A DNA stretch of 64,000 nt from JAGVPT01 sp035505655 (GCA_035505655.1 DATJQP010000034.1:53095-117094), one strand, 5' to 3'; positions 1 through 9,023 are shown, counted from the first letter of the stretch. Translations and numbers: made by a program. Notes: generated by a model not told the origin, from the letters alone.

Positions 1-2
1 AT

Positions 3-527
3 TCAAAGCCCCTGAGATTTTGTGATCGTCACCGCTCCGAGCGTCGTGAGGAGCCTTTCGAGCTCGATGATCCGTTCCGGGGCGGAGTAGACAAGAACTC
101 CGAAGTGGTCGGACGACAGCCTTTCGTCATAGCCGTCGACAACTTTGATCTGTGGAACGCGCGCATTGACGAGAAACCCGATAAAGGTTGCGATCGTCCC
201 GAAGAGGATCGTCGTAATATAGGCAACAACGCCGAACGGCGGAATCGAAACGATGGGCTTCCCGCCAACGACGATCGGGAAGAGCAGTGTTGACCCGATC
301 GTCATCACCCATCCGGTCGCAAGGCCGGTCAGGCCCCCGACGAGAGTGAAGACACGCACCGGACTCGGTTTTCTCTCAAGGAGATGAGCGATCTCGTGAT
401 GCGGCGTCGGCGAGTAGACCTCGATCTCCCGGAATCCATCCGCCGGCAACCGGCGGAGGGCCGCCAGCAGCGTATCAAGATGAGCAAAGATCCCCATTCG
501 GTATGGTTGACCGGGGGTGGGCATCAT
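3..527 (-). CDS. actD: ACIII subunit ActD (DUF3341 family)
   Basis: Small membrane subunit of alternative complex III, the quinol-oxidising complex that replaces cytochrome bc1 in many Bacteroidota. The 174-residue product has a soluble N-terminal part, two hydrophobic segments at about residues 60-85 and 95-120, and a soluble tail, the usual DUF3341 layout. An upstream GTG-type start is possible, but the ATG at 527 overlaps the actC stop codon as ATGA, which indicates translational coupling and decides the start. The gene is complete; its stop lies at the left edge. Membrane-anchored actE/actF genes normally follow and would lie outside the window. Confidence 0.85.
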   Translation of the reverse strand: MMPTPGQPYRMGIFAHLDTLLAALRRLPADGFREIEVYSPTPHHEIAHLLERKPSPVRVFTLVGGLTGLATGWVMTIGSTLLFPIVVGGKPIVSIPPFGVVAYITTILFGTIATFIGFLVNARVPQIKVVDGYDERLSSDHFGVLVYSAPERIIELERLLTTLGAVTITKSQGL

Positions 528-1849
528 CGACCGGATTTCGTTGGAGGATTGATTTGTTCCTTCACCTCCCACATCGAAACCACGGGGAGGGTTTTCGAAA
601 AGACCATGAAGAGAAAGAAGAACCAGGCAAAACTTCCGATGACGATAAGGCTGTCGACGAGGGTCGGTTTATAGATCCCCCAGGCATACGGTAGATAATC
701 GTGGGCGAGGGAGGTGACGATGATGACGAACCTCTCCAGCCACATGCCGATCTCCACCGAAATGCAGATGCCGACGAGCCAGGGAATGCTTGTGCGGATT
801 TTCCTCGACCAAAGCAGCATCGGAACCAAAACGTTCGTGGTGATGAGGAGCCAGAACGCCCATGCGTAGTCCCCGGTCATGCGATAGATGAAGATGGCAC
901 GTTCGAACGGGTTTCCGCTGTACCAGGAGACGAAGAGCTCGATCGAGTAGGCAAAGCCGACAACGAGCGCCGTAAAGATGATGAACTTTGCCAGGCTCTC
1001 GAGATGATGACCCGTGATGTACTTCTCCAGCTTGAATGCCTTCCGCATCGGGATAAGAAGGAGCACAACCATCGCAAGGCCTGAGTGGATCGCCCCCGCC
1101 ACGAAGTACGGAGCGAAGATCGTGCTGTGCCATCCGGGGACGATGCTCATGGCGAAGTCCCAGGAGACAATGCTGTGGACGGAGATCACCAGCGGGGTCG
1201 AAAGTGCGGCAAGGAATACGTACGCCGCGGTGTAATGCCTCCATTGGTTGTCGCTCCCCTGCCAGCCCATTGCGAGGAGACCGTAAACTTTTTTTCTCCA
1301 TCCCCGGGTCTTGTCCCTGACGATTGCGACATCGGGCATCATCCCGAGCGTGAAAAAGAGAGTGCTTGCCGTCAAGTACGTCGTGATGGCAAGGACGTCC
1401 CAGGCGAGGGGCGACCTGAAATTAGGCCACAAGCCTCCGAAGTTCGGCACCGGGAGGATCCAGTGAGCAACCCACACCCTCCCGAGATGGATGAATGGAA
1501 AGAGCCCGGCAGTCGCGAGGCCGAAGATCGTCACCGCCTCGGCGCTCCGATAGACTGCCGCCCGCCACTTCACCCTGAACAGAAAAAGGATCGCCGAGAT
1601 GAGCGTCCCCGAATGCGCTATACCGACCCAGAAGACGAAGGTGGTGATATACATCGCCCAACCCACCGGATTGTTCTTCCCGGCGACTCCGATCCCTTCG
1701 GCAATCTGCACTCCCCATGCTGCCGCGCCGGCAGCGATGAGCAGCAGAAGGAATACCAGGAGGAACCAGTATCCCTTGCCCGGCGCCTTCAGCGACTGCA
1801 TCAAATCGATGTCGGTGTCGGTATAGTTGAGGCTGTAGTCTTCGGTCAT
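524..1849 (-). CDS. actC: ACIII subunit ActC (NrfD/PsrC-like quinol-binding membrane protein)
   Basis: Polytopic NrfD-family subunit of alternative complex III, 441 residues, about ten hydrophobic segments starting near residue 28. In the family it forms a quinol site in the membrane and passes electrons to the iron-sulfur subunit ActB. The C-terminus ends in a short cytoplasmic tail and its TGA stop overlaps actD. It begins 58 bases after actB, with a short AAGG Shine-Dalgarno motif just upstream of the ATG. The context between actB and actD makes the ACIII assignment much safer than the NrfD fold alone, which also occurs in polysulfide and nitrite reductases. Confidence 0.9.
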   Translation of the reverse strand: MTEDYSLNYTDTDIDLMQSLKAPGKGYWFLLVFLLLLIAAGAAAWGVQIAEGIGVAGKNNPVGWAMYITTFVFWVGIAHSGTLISAILFLFRVKWRAAVYRSAEAVTIFGLATAGLFPFIHLGRVWVAHWILPVPNFGGLWPNFRSPLAWDVLAITTYLTASTLFFTLGMMPDVAIVRDKTRGWRKKVYGLLAMGWQGSDNQWRHYTAAYVFLAALSTPLVISVHSIVSWDFAMSIVPGWHSTIFAPYFVAGAIHSGLAMVVLLLIPMRKAFKLEKYITGHHLESLAKFIIFTALVVGFAYSIELFVSWYSGNPFERAIFIYRMTGDYAWAFWLLITTNVLVPMLLWSRKIRTSIPWLVGICISVEIGMWLERFVIIVTSLAHDYLPYAWGIYKPTLVDSLIVIGSFAWFFFLFMVFSKTLPVVSMWEVKEQINPPTKSGR

Positions 1850-1907
1850 GAACCTTCTTCTTGAAAAACCGTCGCTAATGATCGCGCGGGAGATGTCGTC
1901 GATTAGT

Positions 1908-4853
1908 CTACGCGATCTCTCTCTTAATTGCCTTCAGATACGTCACTGCCGGACGGGTATTGAGCTCCTCGAGAATCCGATAGTCTCTCTTCCCCTCCTC
2001 CGCGATGAGTTCCGAAACCCTGCTTTTCCGGTCCTTGAGATCGCCGAAGGTGATCGCCTCCGCCGGGCAGGTCTGGGCGCACGCCGGAACGATCTCGCCA
2101 TCCCGGACCGGCCGTTGTTCGTTTCGTGCGGTGTTCTTTCCCTCGACGATACGCTGAACGCAGAAGGTGCACTTTTCCATCACACCTTTCGTGCGGACCG
2201 TAACATCGGGGTTGAGCTGCCAGTTGAGGGGCTCGACCCACTCGGCTTCGTACCAATTGAACCGGCGGACTTTGTACGGACAGTTGTTTGCGCAATACCT
2301 CGTCCCGATGCAGCGGTTGTAGACCTGGCCGTTGAGTCCCTCTTCGGTGTGGTACGCCGCGTAGACCGGGCAAACCGTTTCGCAGGGAGCGTCGTCGCAC
2401 TGCTGGCAGAGCATTGGCGCGAAGTCGGCACGAGGAACCGGACTTTGTTCATCGAAGTACCGCTCGATGCGGATCCATGCCATCTCGCGTCCGTTGTTCA
2501 CCTCTTCCTTCCCGACAATGGGGATGTTGTTCTCGGCATAGCAGGCGGTAACGCATGCGCTGCAACCCGTGCATTTGTCGATATCGATGGTCATGCCCCA
2601 GCGGTGGTGAGGGTATTCCTGCTCGGGGTACATCGAAAGCGCCTGTTCCTTGTCCGCCTCCGAATTGCCCGGCTTCGACAGCTCATCAAGAGGAACGGAC
2701 TGAATGATCCCTCTGTTGTGCTGGACATCGCTCCCCGAGACCGTTGCGAGGATGGTTTGATACGGCCGTTTCACCACCTCCACTTTCATGCCGGCCCATT
2801 CAAGTCCCCCGGTCCTTTCGGAGGGCTTCGGGTCGAGGAGATCGATCGGATTCCTGCCGACATTGTTTGCATAGCGTCCGTATGCGGTATGACCCTGACC
2901 GATCGGTATGGCGACCGCCCCCGGTTTCACGGTCGTTGACACGTGCGCGGCAATCTCGAACCTCGCGTACGGCGAAGAGATCTGCACAACATCCCCTGTG
3001 TTGATCCCCGCGGCGGCAGCATCCTGAGGATGAATTTCCAGCCACGAATCCCAGACATTCATCGCCATCGGATCGGGAAGCTCCTGCAACCATGGCCTGT
3101 TGGCTCCTCGTCCGTCGTAATGTGCAATTGATGGGTAGAGGATGAGGTCAAATGTCCCTCCCTTTGCCGTCTCCTTCCCTGCGAGGGGCTCGAACGTTGC
3201 AGAGTTGAGATTCTGTGAAAGTGAAGGATGCGATTCGCTTCGACTCTTCTCCCAGTAACCACCTCGGGCAAGGCATTCCACCCAAAAACTCTCAAAGTCC
3301 GATTTTCCACCCAGGCGTTTGTGGAGGTCCATCCAGCGCGCACGAACGAAGTCGTACATTGTTCGGTGAGGAAAATTCCCGGTGCGGCCGAGCTTCTGTC
3401 CCGACTCAAGGAGCAGGTCACCGAGCATTCGCGTGTCGAAAACGGGCTGCATCGCGGGCTGCATCAGTCCGTGGACTCCCTCCCTCACCTCGACATCTCC
3501 CCAGCTCTCCAGCGGGGTGTGCGTTGGGAGGATGAGGTTGGCCAATTCCGAAGTTTCCGACATGAAACTCGAGAGACTCACAATGAACGGGACACGCTGC
3601 ATCGCCCTGGCGAAGTCGAGACCATCGGGTGTATCGAACACGGGGTTCACGTCGGTCATAACGAGCGCGGCGACCTTCTCTCCGTTCATTTGGTCGGCAA
3701 GAAGGGCGAGTTCATCATAGGAAGCAAGTCGCGAAAGGCTGGACGGGCCAAACGTAACGGTCTTCCCGATGTTGCCGCAAATGTAATTGAGAAGATTCAC
3801 TGCCGCGATCGTGGCCACTCCCGAGTCACCCTCGACCATTGTTCCGCCGGCGACCGCTAGCCCCGATGACGATGATGCAAAGATGAGCGCCGCCTGACGA
3901 ATTGCCTCGGCGGGAACCCCCGTCCTTTTCGACACCGCGTCCGGAGAAAACGAGCTGACCATGGATGAAATCCGGAGTGCGTCCGCGGCTGATACGCCTT
4001 TCTCTTTCTTTTCTTCAAGGATCACACGGACCATGCCGAGGGCAAAGACTCCCTCAGTTCCCGGGTTGACTGAGAACCACGAATCGGCGTTGGAGGCCGT
4101 CATCGAGAGACGAGGCCCAACGAAGAGGTAGGTACCCCTCTTTCCGTTGGTGTAGCCACGATGCCTGGTGAAACCTTTGGCGTACTCAACAGGCGAGATC
4201 CAGGTTTCGAGAAAATCGGCGTCAAACGCTATCACCGTATCGGCTGCAGCAAAATCATAGAATGGAACTGCATCAACTCCGAAAGTGACCGACTGAGCCT
4301 TTCGGAGAGATTCGTGGGCGAAGGGTTCGTACCGCAAATGGTTCTTCGAGCCGACGGCCGCAATCCAGGTGCCGAGGAGTTCTTCCAGCGCGCCGCTCAC
4401 GTGGCCGCTCAGGAGTACGACATCCCCTCCCTTTCCGGCCTTCTGGATTTTCTGGAGTTCATCGACGAATGTCTTGAGGGCTTCATCCCAGGAGATCGCC
4501 CGCCACTTGCCGTCTTCACCCTTCCTCATCGGATGCTGAACACGGTCCGGATTGTAGAGTCCCTGGAGCGCGGCCTGGCCCCTCGCGCAGAGTGCTCCAT
4601 CATTGGTTGGATGGAGAGGATTTCCTTCCACCTTCACTGCCCTCCCCTCACGGACCCGGACAGAGATTCCGCAGCCCGCGGGGCATTCCTGGCAAACGCT
4701 CGCGTACCACACCGACTTGCCGGGAGTAATACTCTCTTCCGGAATGACATACGGGATCAGCGACTTCGGCTGTTTGATCCCGCAGCCGGGAAGCGTGGTG
4801 GCAACGGTGGTCGCCCCGATTATCTTGAGGAAGTCTCGACGCTGAAGTTCCAT
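1908..4853 (-). CDS. actB: ACIII subunit ActB (molybdopterin-oxidoreductase-like/ferredoxin fusion)
   Basis: Large 981-residue iron-sulfur subunit of alternative complex III. It opens with a twin-arginine signal (QRRDFLK, residues 4-10), so it is exported folded. The N-terminal two thirds resemble molybdopterin oxidoreductases and keep a CxxCxxxC...C motif at about residues 53-90; ActB proteins are known to have lost the molybdenum cofactor. The C-terminal third (from about residue 745) is a ferredoxin-like domain with five Cys clusters: CTGCSAC, CQQCDDAPC, CIGTRYC, CTFC and CAQTC. It would carry electrons from the ActC quinol site to the pentaheme ActA. Upstream, a DinB-like gene separates it from actA, which is unusual. 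Confidence 0.92.
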   Translation of the reverse strand: MELQRRDFLKIIGATTVATTLPGCGIKQPKSLIPYVIPEESITPGKSVWYASVCQECPAGCGISVRVREGRAVKVEGNPLHPTNDGALCARGQAALQGLYNPDRVQHPMRKGEDGKWRAISWDEALKTFVDELQKIQKAGKGGDVVLLSGHVSGALEELLGTWIAAVGSKNHLRYEPFAHESLRKAQSVTFGVDAVPFYDFAAADTVIAFDADFLETWISPVEYAKGFTRHRGYTNGKRGTYLFVGPRLSMTASNADSWFSVNPGTEGVFALGMVRVILEEKKEKGVSAADALRISSMVSSFSPDAVSKRTGVPAEAIRQAALIFASSSSGLAVAGGTMVEGDSGVATIAAVNLLNYICGNIGKTVTFGPSSLSRLASYDELALLADQMNGEKVAALVMTDVNPVFDTPDGLDFARAMQRVPFIVSLSSFMSETSELANLILPTHTPLESWGDVEVREGVHGLMQPAMQPVFDTRMLGDLLLESGQKLGRTGNFPHRTMYDFVRARWMDLHKRLGGKSDFESFWVECLARGGYWEKSRSESHPSLSQNLNSATFEPLAGKETAKGGTFDLILYPSIAHYDGRGANRPWLQELPDPMAMNVWDSWLEIHPQDAAAAGINTGDVVQISSPYARFEIAAHVSTTVKPGAVAIPIGQGHTAYGRYANNVGRNPIDLLDPKPSERTGGLEWAGMKVEVVKRPYQTILATVSGSDVQHNRGIIQSVPLDELSKPGNSEADKEQALSMYPEQEYPHHRWGMTIDIDKCTGCSACVTACYAENNIPIVGKEEVNNGREMAWIRIERYFDEQSPVPRADFAPMLCQQCDDAPCETVCPVYAAYHTEEGLNGQVYNRCIGTRYCANNCPYKVRRFNWYEAEWVEPLNWQLNPDVTVRTKGVMEKCTFCVQRIVEGKNTARNEQRPVRDGEIVPACAQTCPAEAITFGDLKDRKSRVSELIAEEGKRDYRILEELNTRPAVTYLKAIKREIA

Positions 4854-4873
4854 CTCGTTCGTCGGGCGTTTCG

Positions 4874-5380
4874 TTATTTATGCCTGAGAATCTTTTCGAT
4901 CTGACGAAGATGGTTCAGATCGTGGCCGGCGTACATCTGAATGATCCTTTCGACGGTTTCCTTTCCCCGTTCAGCATGCATTCCATAGTTTTGCCACAGC
5001 GATTTGGGGATGGAGGTAATGAGAGCGAGATTATTCTCGCGGAGGGCGCGGTATCGATCGAGCGATTTCTTTGGATCACGCCTTGCGTACTCGAACTTCT
5101 CTGCCCAGACGTCCTGATCGAATGCCTGGATTGTGGTGCCATTGTCTCCGATGATCATTCTCATCCGGAAGCCGCCGACCAGCTCAGTGTCGGCAAGGTG
5201 TGCGACGATCTCCGCGACCGACCACCTCGACGGCTCGGGCCTCGACATGAGCTTCCTCCTGGGAGCCGTTCTTAAGAGACGCTCGATCTTACCCGGCGTC
5301 GACCGGAGAATCTTCAGCGGATCGGTCCCTTCCTGGTATCCCAGGATTCTCGCTGTATATTCCTGCGCGGTTTCTTTCAT
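4874..5380 (-). CDS. DinB-superfamily protein inside the act operon
   Basis: A 168-residue four-helix-bundle protein of the DinB/YfiT type. Three histidines fit the family's metal-binding triad: His61 in VAHLADTEL, and His153 and His157 in GHDLNHLRQI. Families with this fold include thiol-dependent transferases and many proteins of unknown function, so no reaction is assigned. An AAGGAGGAGGA sequence sits directly before the ATG at 5380, a strong ribosome binding site. The gene is 39 bases after actA and 20 bases before actB, in the same direction, so it is very probably co-transcribed with the respiratory genes. It has no signal peptide and should be cytoplasmic, unlike the complexes around it. 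Confidence 0.85.
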   Translation of the reverse strand: MKETAQEYTARILGYQEGTDPLKILRSTPGKIERLLRTAPRRKLMSRPEPSRWSVAEIVAHLADTELVGGFRMRMIIGDNGTTIQAFDQDVWAEKFEYARRDPKKSLDRYRALRENNLALITSIPKSLWQNYGMHAERGKETVERIIQMYAGHDLNHLRQIEKILRHK

Positions 5381-5419
5381 TCCTCCTCCTTCGTTGGCCT
5401 CTCGCGTCGCTAATAGCTG

Positions 5420-5938
5420 TTATCGATGGCAGGTCCAGCAGTCGATACTCGCGTTGTTTTCGCGGTGGCATCGAACGCAGAACGACATATCTGCCAGGTT
5501 AATCGGGGGGACAATCTCGCTCATGGTTTCCACAGGACCATGGCATCGCTGACATGGGATATTCTTCAGAATGTGCGGCTGATGATTGAAATAGACGAAA
5601 TCAGGAAGGACGTTCATCTTCGTCCACCTGATCGGCTGCTTTGCGTCCCATGCTGCCCGAATCTTCATTACCTCAGGCTTCGTGGCGGCGACGAGCTGGT
5701 GGCATCCCATGCACGTCTGGACCGACGGAACCATTGCCGCTTTTCCTCTCCGGGCGCCGCTGTGACAATACTGGCAGTTCATCTGGAACTGGCCGGCGTG
5801 AATCTTATGGCTGAAGGCGATCGGCTGCCGGGGGGCCATGTTCTTGTTTTCGCAACCGGCTATCAGGAGAGCCAGACAGACCAAAGACCAGGCGGAAAGA
5901 GTGAATTTCACGAACGATAGAGGCCTTCGACTACTCAT
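5420..5938 (-). CDS. actA: ACIII pentaheme cytochrome c subunit ActA
   Basis: Multiheme cytochrome c with five CxxCH motifs at residues 55-59, 76-80, 129-133, 154-158 and 167-171, matching the five hemes of ActA from known ACIII complexes. An N-terminal hydrophobic stretch ends in LLIAGC with Cys29 as probable lipidation site, so the protein is a periplasm-facing lipoprotein. At 172 residues it is short for ActA because it ends right after the last heme motif. The start ATG overlaps the stop codon of the preceding cytochrome gene as ATGA. It would collect electrons from ActB and pass them on to the cytochrome c and oxidase encoded just upstream. Confidence 0.9.
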   Translation of the reverse strand: MSSRRPLSFVKFTLSAWSLVCLALLIAGCENKNMAPRQPIAFSHKIHAGQFQMNCQYCHSGARRGKAAMVPSVQTCMGCHQLVAATKPEVMKIRAAWDAKQPIRWTKMNVLPDFVYFNHQPHILKNIPCQRCHGPVETMSEIVPPINLADMSFCVRCHRENNASIDCWTCHR

Positions 5939-6657
5939 TTCTTTCTCAATGCCTCGAGTTCTACGGAGCTCCAGGGCCCACGCCCGTTGTACGTCCTCCG
6001 CATACTGTCTACCAGCGCCGGAGCTATGGCGGGCGCCTTGTTCCCGAACGACGACCGTGCATACGAAATTGCAGCCGCGATCTCTTCGTTCGAGAGCTTG
6101 TCATGAAACTGGGGCATCTTGTTGTTGAATCCCGCCCCCTTCACCAGAATTTCTCCTTCGAGTCCGAAGAGTACTATCCGCGCCGGGGTCAGCTCATCGT
6201 GGAGAAGCCAATCCGAGCCCGAGAGGGGAGGATATTTGCTGGCCACACCTTTTCCGTCGGCCTGGTGACACGCCTGACAGACACCGGCATACACCATGTC
6301 CCCCTTCACCTCTATCTTCACTTCTCCACCGACGGCAGCCTGCGGTTCCTCAACCTCGTGAGCAATCGTACCAAACGTCCCTCCATACTTTCCAAGATAG
6401 AAACCCATGGCAAAAAGAAGCAGAACGGAGATACCCCACACCCACGTTGGGGTCGGTTCGAATCCTTCCTCAGGCTCCCCCTGCTCCCTCGAGACGATCC
6501 TCAGATGAATCTTGTTGACGTCGGCTGCATCCGAATCTGAAAACTGTTCTTCCGGTTGCGACGTCCCCTGAACCGGAATTTCCGGCTCCTTCTGCCTCGC
6601 CTCGGAAATCGACCGCGGAGCAGCGGATCGCTTCTTAGTTCTTTTTCGTGCTGTCAT
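5935..6657 (-). CDS. Membrane-anchored monoheme cytochrome c in the CcoP position
   Basis: A 240-residue class I cytochrome c. It has a charged, Lys/Arg/Pro-rich cytoplasmic N-terminus (residues 1-70), one membrane span (about 71-91) and a periplasmic heme domain with a single CQACH motif (127-131) and a likely axial Met181 in NKMPQF. It sits directly after ccoN and ccoO, where diheme CcoP normally lies, but has only one heme motif and no CcoP-like first half. It overlaps ccoO by 23 bases and actA by four. The most likely role is third oxidase subunit or dedicated electron carrier between ActA and the cbb3 oxidase. A free cytochrome c shuttle anchored to the membrane is the alternative. Confidence 0.85.
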   Translation of the reverse strand: MTARKRTKKRSAAPRSISEARQKEPEIPVQGTSQPEEQFSDSDAADVNKIHLRIVSREQGEPEEGFEPTPTWVWGISVLLLFAMGFYLGKYGGTFGTIAHEVEEPQAAVGGEVKIEVKGDMVYAGVCQACHQADGKGVASKYPPLSGSDWLLHDELTPARIVLFGLEGEILVKGAGFNNKMPQFHDKLSNEEIAAAISYARSSFGNKAPAIAPALVDSMRRTYNGRGPWSSVELEALRKK

Positions 6658-7249
6658 TGGGCGTCGAAGCCTGACTGACGGGATAGGTGTGATTCATGCC
6701 GATGAGGTACGCGACCAGAGCTCTCGCTTCATATGTTGCCACGACCACCTTCCCTTTGGGAGCGACCGAATCGGGAAGTGCGACGACTTTGTCTTCGGGC
6801 CCGGCCGAAGTTTTTTCCTCAAAGAGCCAAGGGAAAGGAGGCATAATAGAACCGGGAGAAACGATCCTCGGATTATAGAGATGGAGGAGGTGCCAGTCTT
6901 CGCTTGGTTGGCGCGCGCCGATATTGAAAAGATCCGGACCGGTTCTCATCGTCCCGAGAAGATGAGGTTTGTCGTAGACGTAGTCCGCCGGGACGGATGG
7001 GCGTCCCCAGAAACGCTCCTGGTCCGCGCCGAATCCCTTCGGACGCACCTGCTGGCTGTGGCAATAGAGGCATCCCTCTCGGATGTAGATCGAGCGGCCG
7101 AAAGCCTGTTCGTACGTATACCGTTGAAGTCCCTTGGGAGCCTGGATTTCGGAAATCATCATGTTGGGAATTCCGACAAGCCCCGCCCATCCGATGAGGA
7201 GGGTCGCCAGCACGCCGAGGAAAAAGATGAACGAACGGATGAACATCAT
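6635..7249 (-). CDS. ccoO: cbb3-type cytochrome c oxidase subunit II (CcoO/FixO)
   Basis: Monoheme subunit of cbb3 oxidase. One N-terminal membrane anchor (about residues 5-27) is followed by a periplasmic domain with the family's CLYCHSQQ heme signature at residues 60-67 and a Met-rich, MPPFPWL-type segment near residue 138 that can supply the axial ligand. At 204 residues it is slightly shorter than many CcoO proteins. The start is the first of two adjacent ATG codons; it overlaps the ccoN stop as ATGA, so translation is coupled. Confidence 0.92.
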   Translation of the reverse strand: MMFIRSFIFFLGVLATLLIGWAGLVGIPNMMISEIQAPKGLQRYTYEQAFGRSIYIREGCLYCHSQQVRPKGFGADQERFWGRPSVPADYVYDKPHLLGTMRTGPDLFNIGARQPSEDWHLLHLYNPRIVSPGSIMPPFPWLFEEKTSAGPEDKVVALPDSVAPKGKVVVATYEARALVAYLIGMNHTYPVSQASTPNDSTKKN

Positions 7250-8730
7250 GGCGTTTTCTCCGCCTCCATCGCTTCGGGCTCTCGGAGTTCAAACCACGCG
7301 GGCACATACCTGGCCGGGCCCGAGCGGTAAATGATAAGAAGAAACTGGTACGCAAACGCAAGGTGGCCGATCAGCATCATCGTTCCGCCGATCGAACGGG
7401 CCCAGAGGTACGGCTTCGTCGCATTCACAGAAGCGATAAATGGAAGTGCCGGATTGTTCATCATTGTCCCCTGGATCCATCCTCCGATGTTCAAAGCAAG
7501 GACATAGAGTGCAACGCCGATCGCGCTCATCCAGAAATGGACCTTGATGAGCCGCGGGTACGGCCACTCCCACTTTGCGATGCGGGGCATGATATAATAG
7601 ACTGCTCCGAAAAGGATCATCGAGAGGAATCCATAAACGCCGAGGTGAGCATGTCCGACAGTGTAGTGCGTGAAGTGGGCGACCTCGCTGAATGAGCGGA
7701 GTGACTCTATCGAGCCCTGGAAACTGACCGCCGTATAGCTCATCGACCCAAAAACCACAAAGCGAAGTGTCGGACTGAACTTCAACATTCTGAAATGCCC
7801 GACGGTGGTGAGATGATGGTTGACCGCTACGGCCATGACCGGCACGAACATCATGACGCTGGCGACAATGGAAACGGTGACGAGCCACGTCGGCAGCGGA
7901 CCTCCCACAAGGTGGTGGATGCCGTTCCAATTATAGAAGAGTGCGAATGCCCAGAATCCCAGCAGACCGAGGTAGTAGCTGTAGATAGGGCGCCCCAGAA
8001 CCTTCGGGATGAAATAGTAGGCCCCCGCAAGGCCAACCGGCGTGAACCAAACGGCGAGCGCATTATGCCCAAACCACCAGTTCATCGCCGCCTCGGTCAC
8101 TCCACTGTAGATGCCAAGATTGGCAACGACGTAGAGGATGGGAAACCAGAGGAGAGACGCGAGGATGTACCAAAGACTCACGTAGAGGTGTTCGACCTGT
8201 CGCTTCCGGAATGTCATCACTATGGAGTAGGCAAAGAAAAGAAAACCGAGGGCGATGAGACCACCCGCAGGCTTTGGGAATTCAAGCCACTCCATCCCCT
8301 GATTGTAGCCAACGAGAAGAGCCACGACGCCAAAGAGAACGCCGAGATTCCATAGAACGACGGAGACGTATAGAGCCCAGGTCTGCTGCAAGGCCACCCT
8401 GCATAACCGGCCGGTGAGCCAGACGATCATACCCGCGCCGGCGAGCGAGGCCCATCCGTACATCACGGCGTTAAGGTGGACCGGTCGGACCCGGCCAAAA
8501 GTAAGGTAGGGACTCCCCCCAAGCCAATCGGGAAGGTTGAATTTCAGCGCGGCGACGAGCCCGGCGAGAGAGCCTATGACGAGCCAGGCGATGCCTGTGA
8601 AGAAAAAGAGGACGACGGGGCTCGTGACAGATTCGTCGATACGAACCCGGTGCTGTTTCTCGGAGACTTCCTCCGCCGAAAGGGGTGCGAAGGAAACAAA
8701 TTGTTCCCTAGCGAGGGTTGGGGCTGTCAT
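7246..8730 (-). CDS. ccoN: cbb3-type cytochrome c oxidase catalytic subunit I (CcoN)
   Basis: Heme-copper oxygen reductase of the C (cbb3) class, 494 residues with about twelve membrane spans. Expected metal ligands are visible: His in RPVHLNAVMYGW (low-spin heme b), His in FGHNALAVWF and the HH pair in NGIHHLVG (copper B), and the two His of GHAHLG (high-spin and low-spin hemes). The class is known for high oxygen affinity, which suggests respiration at low oxygen. It overlaps the upstream ccoS by 23 bases and the downstream ccoO by four, so the oxidase genes form one transcript leading into the ACIII genes. Confidence 0.95.
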   Translation of the reverse strand: MTAPTLAREQFVSFAPLSAEEVSEKQHRVRIDESVTSPVVLFFFTGIAWLVIGSLAGLVAALKFNLPDWLGGSPYLTFGRVRPVHLNAVMYGWASLAGAGMIVWLTGRLCRVALQQTWALYVSVVLWNLGVLFGVVALLVGYNQGMEWLEFPKPAGGLIALGFLFFAYSIVMTFRKRQVEHLYVSLWYILASLLWFPILYVVANLGIYSGVTEAAMNWWFGHNALAVWFTPVGLAGAYYFIPKVLGRPIYSYYLGLLGFWAFALFYNWNGIHHLVGGPLPTWLVTVSIVASVMMFVPVMAVAVNHHLTTVGHFRMLKFSPTLRFVVFGSMSYTAVSFQGSIESLRSFSEVAHFTHYTVGHAHLGVYGFLSMILFGAVYYIMPRIAKWEWPYPRLIKVHFWMSAIGVALYVLALNIGGWIQGTMMNNPALPFIASVNATKPYLWARSIGGTMMLIGHLAFAYQFLLIIYRSGPARYVPAWFELREPEAMEAEKTP

Positions 8731-8965
8731 CGGCCGGACTGTTGAAGATCATATCCTGCGGGGTACCGATCGGCTCATCGTCGTTGAAGATCGTGTTGGC
8801 ACCCTCGTTAAGCTGTTTCAGCGAGAACTGCTTCGTCTGTACCGCCCACACAAAGGCCGCGAGCGTGAGAGCTCCGGCGATCACGACAAACGACACGATG
8901 AAAATGACGGCGAGTGGAAGGCTCACGTCTGCTGAAGAGTTTTGTTGAGACGGTCTCTCCGGCAA
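8708..8965 (-). CDS. ccoS: cbb3 oxidase assembly protein CcoS
   Basis: Short single-span protein with the CcoS core: a hydrophobic helix followed by AAFVWAVQTKQF and an acidic FNDDEP segment. CcoS is needed in other bacteria to insert cofactors into CcoN. The longest frame (85 residues) begins at a TTG at 8965 with no clear Shine-Dalgarno motif. A GTG 16 codons downstream, just before the helix (SLPLAVIF), would give a size closer to usual CcoS. The start is therefore uncertain. It is the first gene of the respiratory operon. Confidence 0.8.
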   Translation of the reverse strand: MPERPSQQNSSADVSLPLAVIFIVSFVVIAGALTLAAFVWAVQTKQFSLKQLNEGANTIFNDDEPIGTPQDMIFNSPADDSPNPR

Positions 8966-8988
8966 TGGAGGACCCGAAGTTCGGGGCT

Positions 8989-9017
8989 AAGATAGCACAA
9001 ACTTTCTTTTTTTTCAA
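8989..9017 (-). promoter_or_regulatory. Probable sigma-70 promoter of the cco-act operon
   Basis: On the minus strand a TTGAAA hexamer (9017-9012) and a TATCTT hexamer (8994-8989) are separated by exactly 17 bases, placing transcription start near 8982. The T-rich DNA around the -35 is typical of promoter DNA. The palindrome at 9024-9041 lies six bases upstream of the -35. Confidence 0.6.
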
Positions 9018-9023
9018 CGGCGT

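Noticed and set aside
1848..2939. 363-codon open frame on the plus strand
   Set aside because: It lies entirely opposite actB, which has clear domains and motifs. The antisense product is rich in Arg/Asp/Leu without any recognisable domain, as expected for a shadow frame in GC-rich DNA.
5935..6657. Calling this gene ccoP
   Set aside because: Its position fits, but it has only one CxxCH motif and lacks the CcoP N-terminal region, so only a neutral name is justified.
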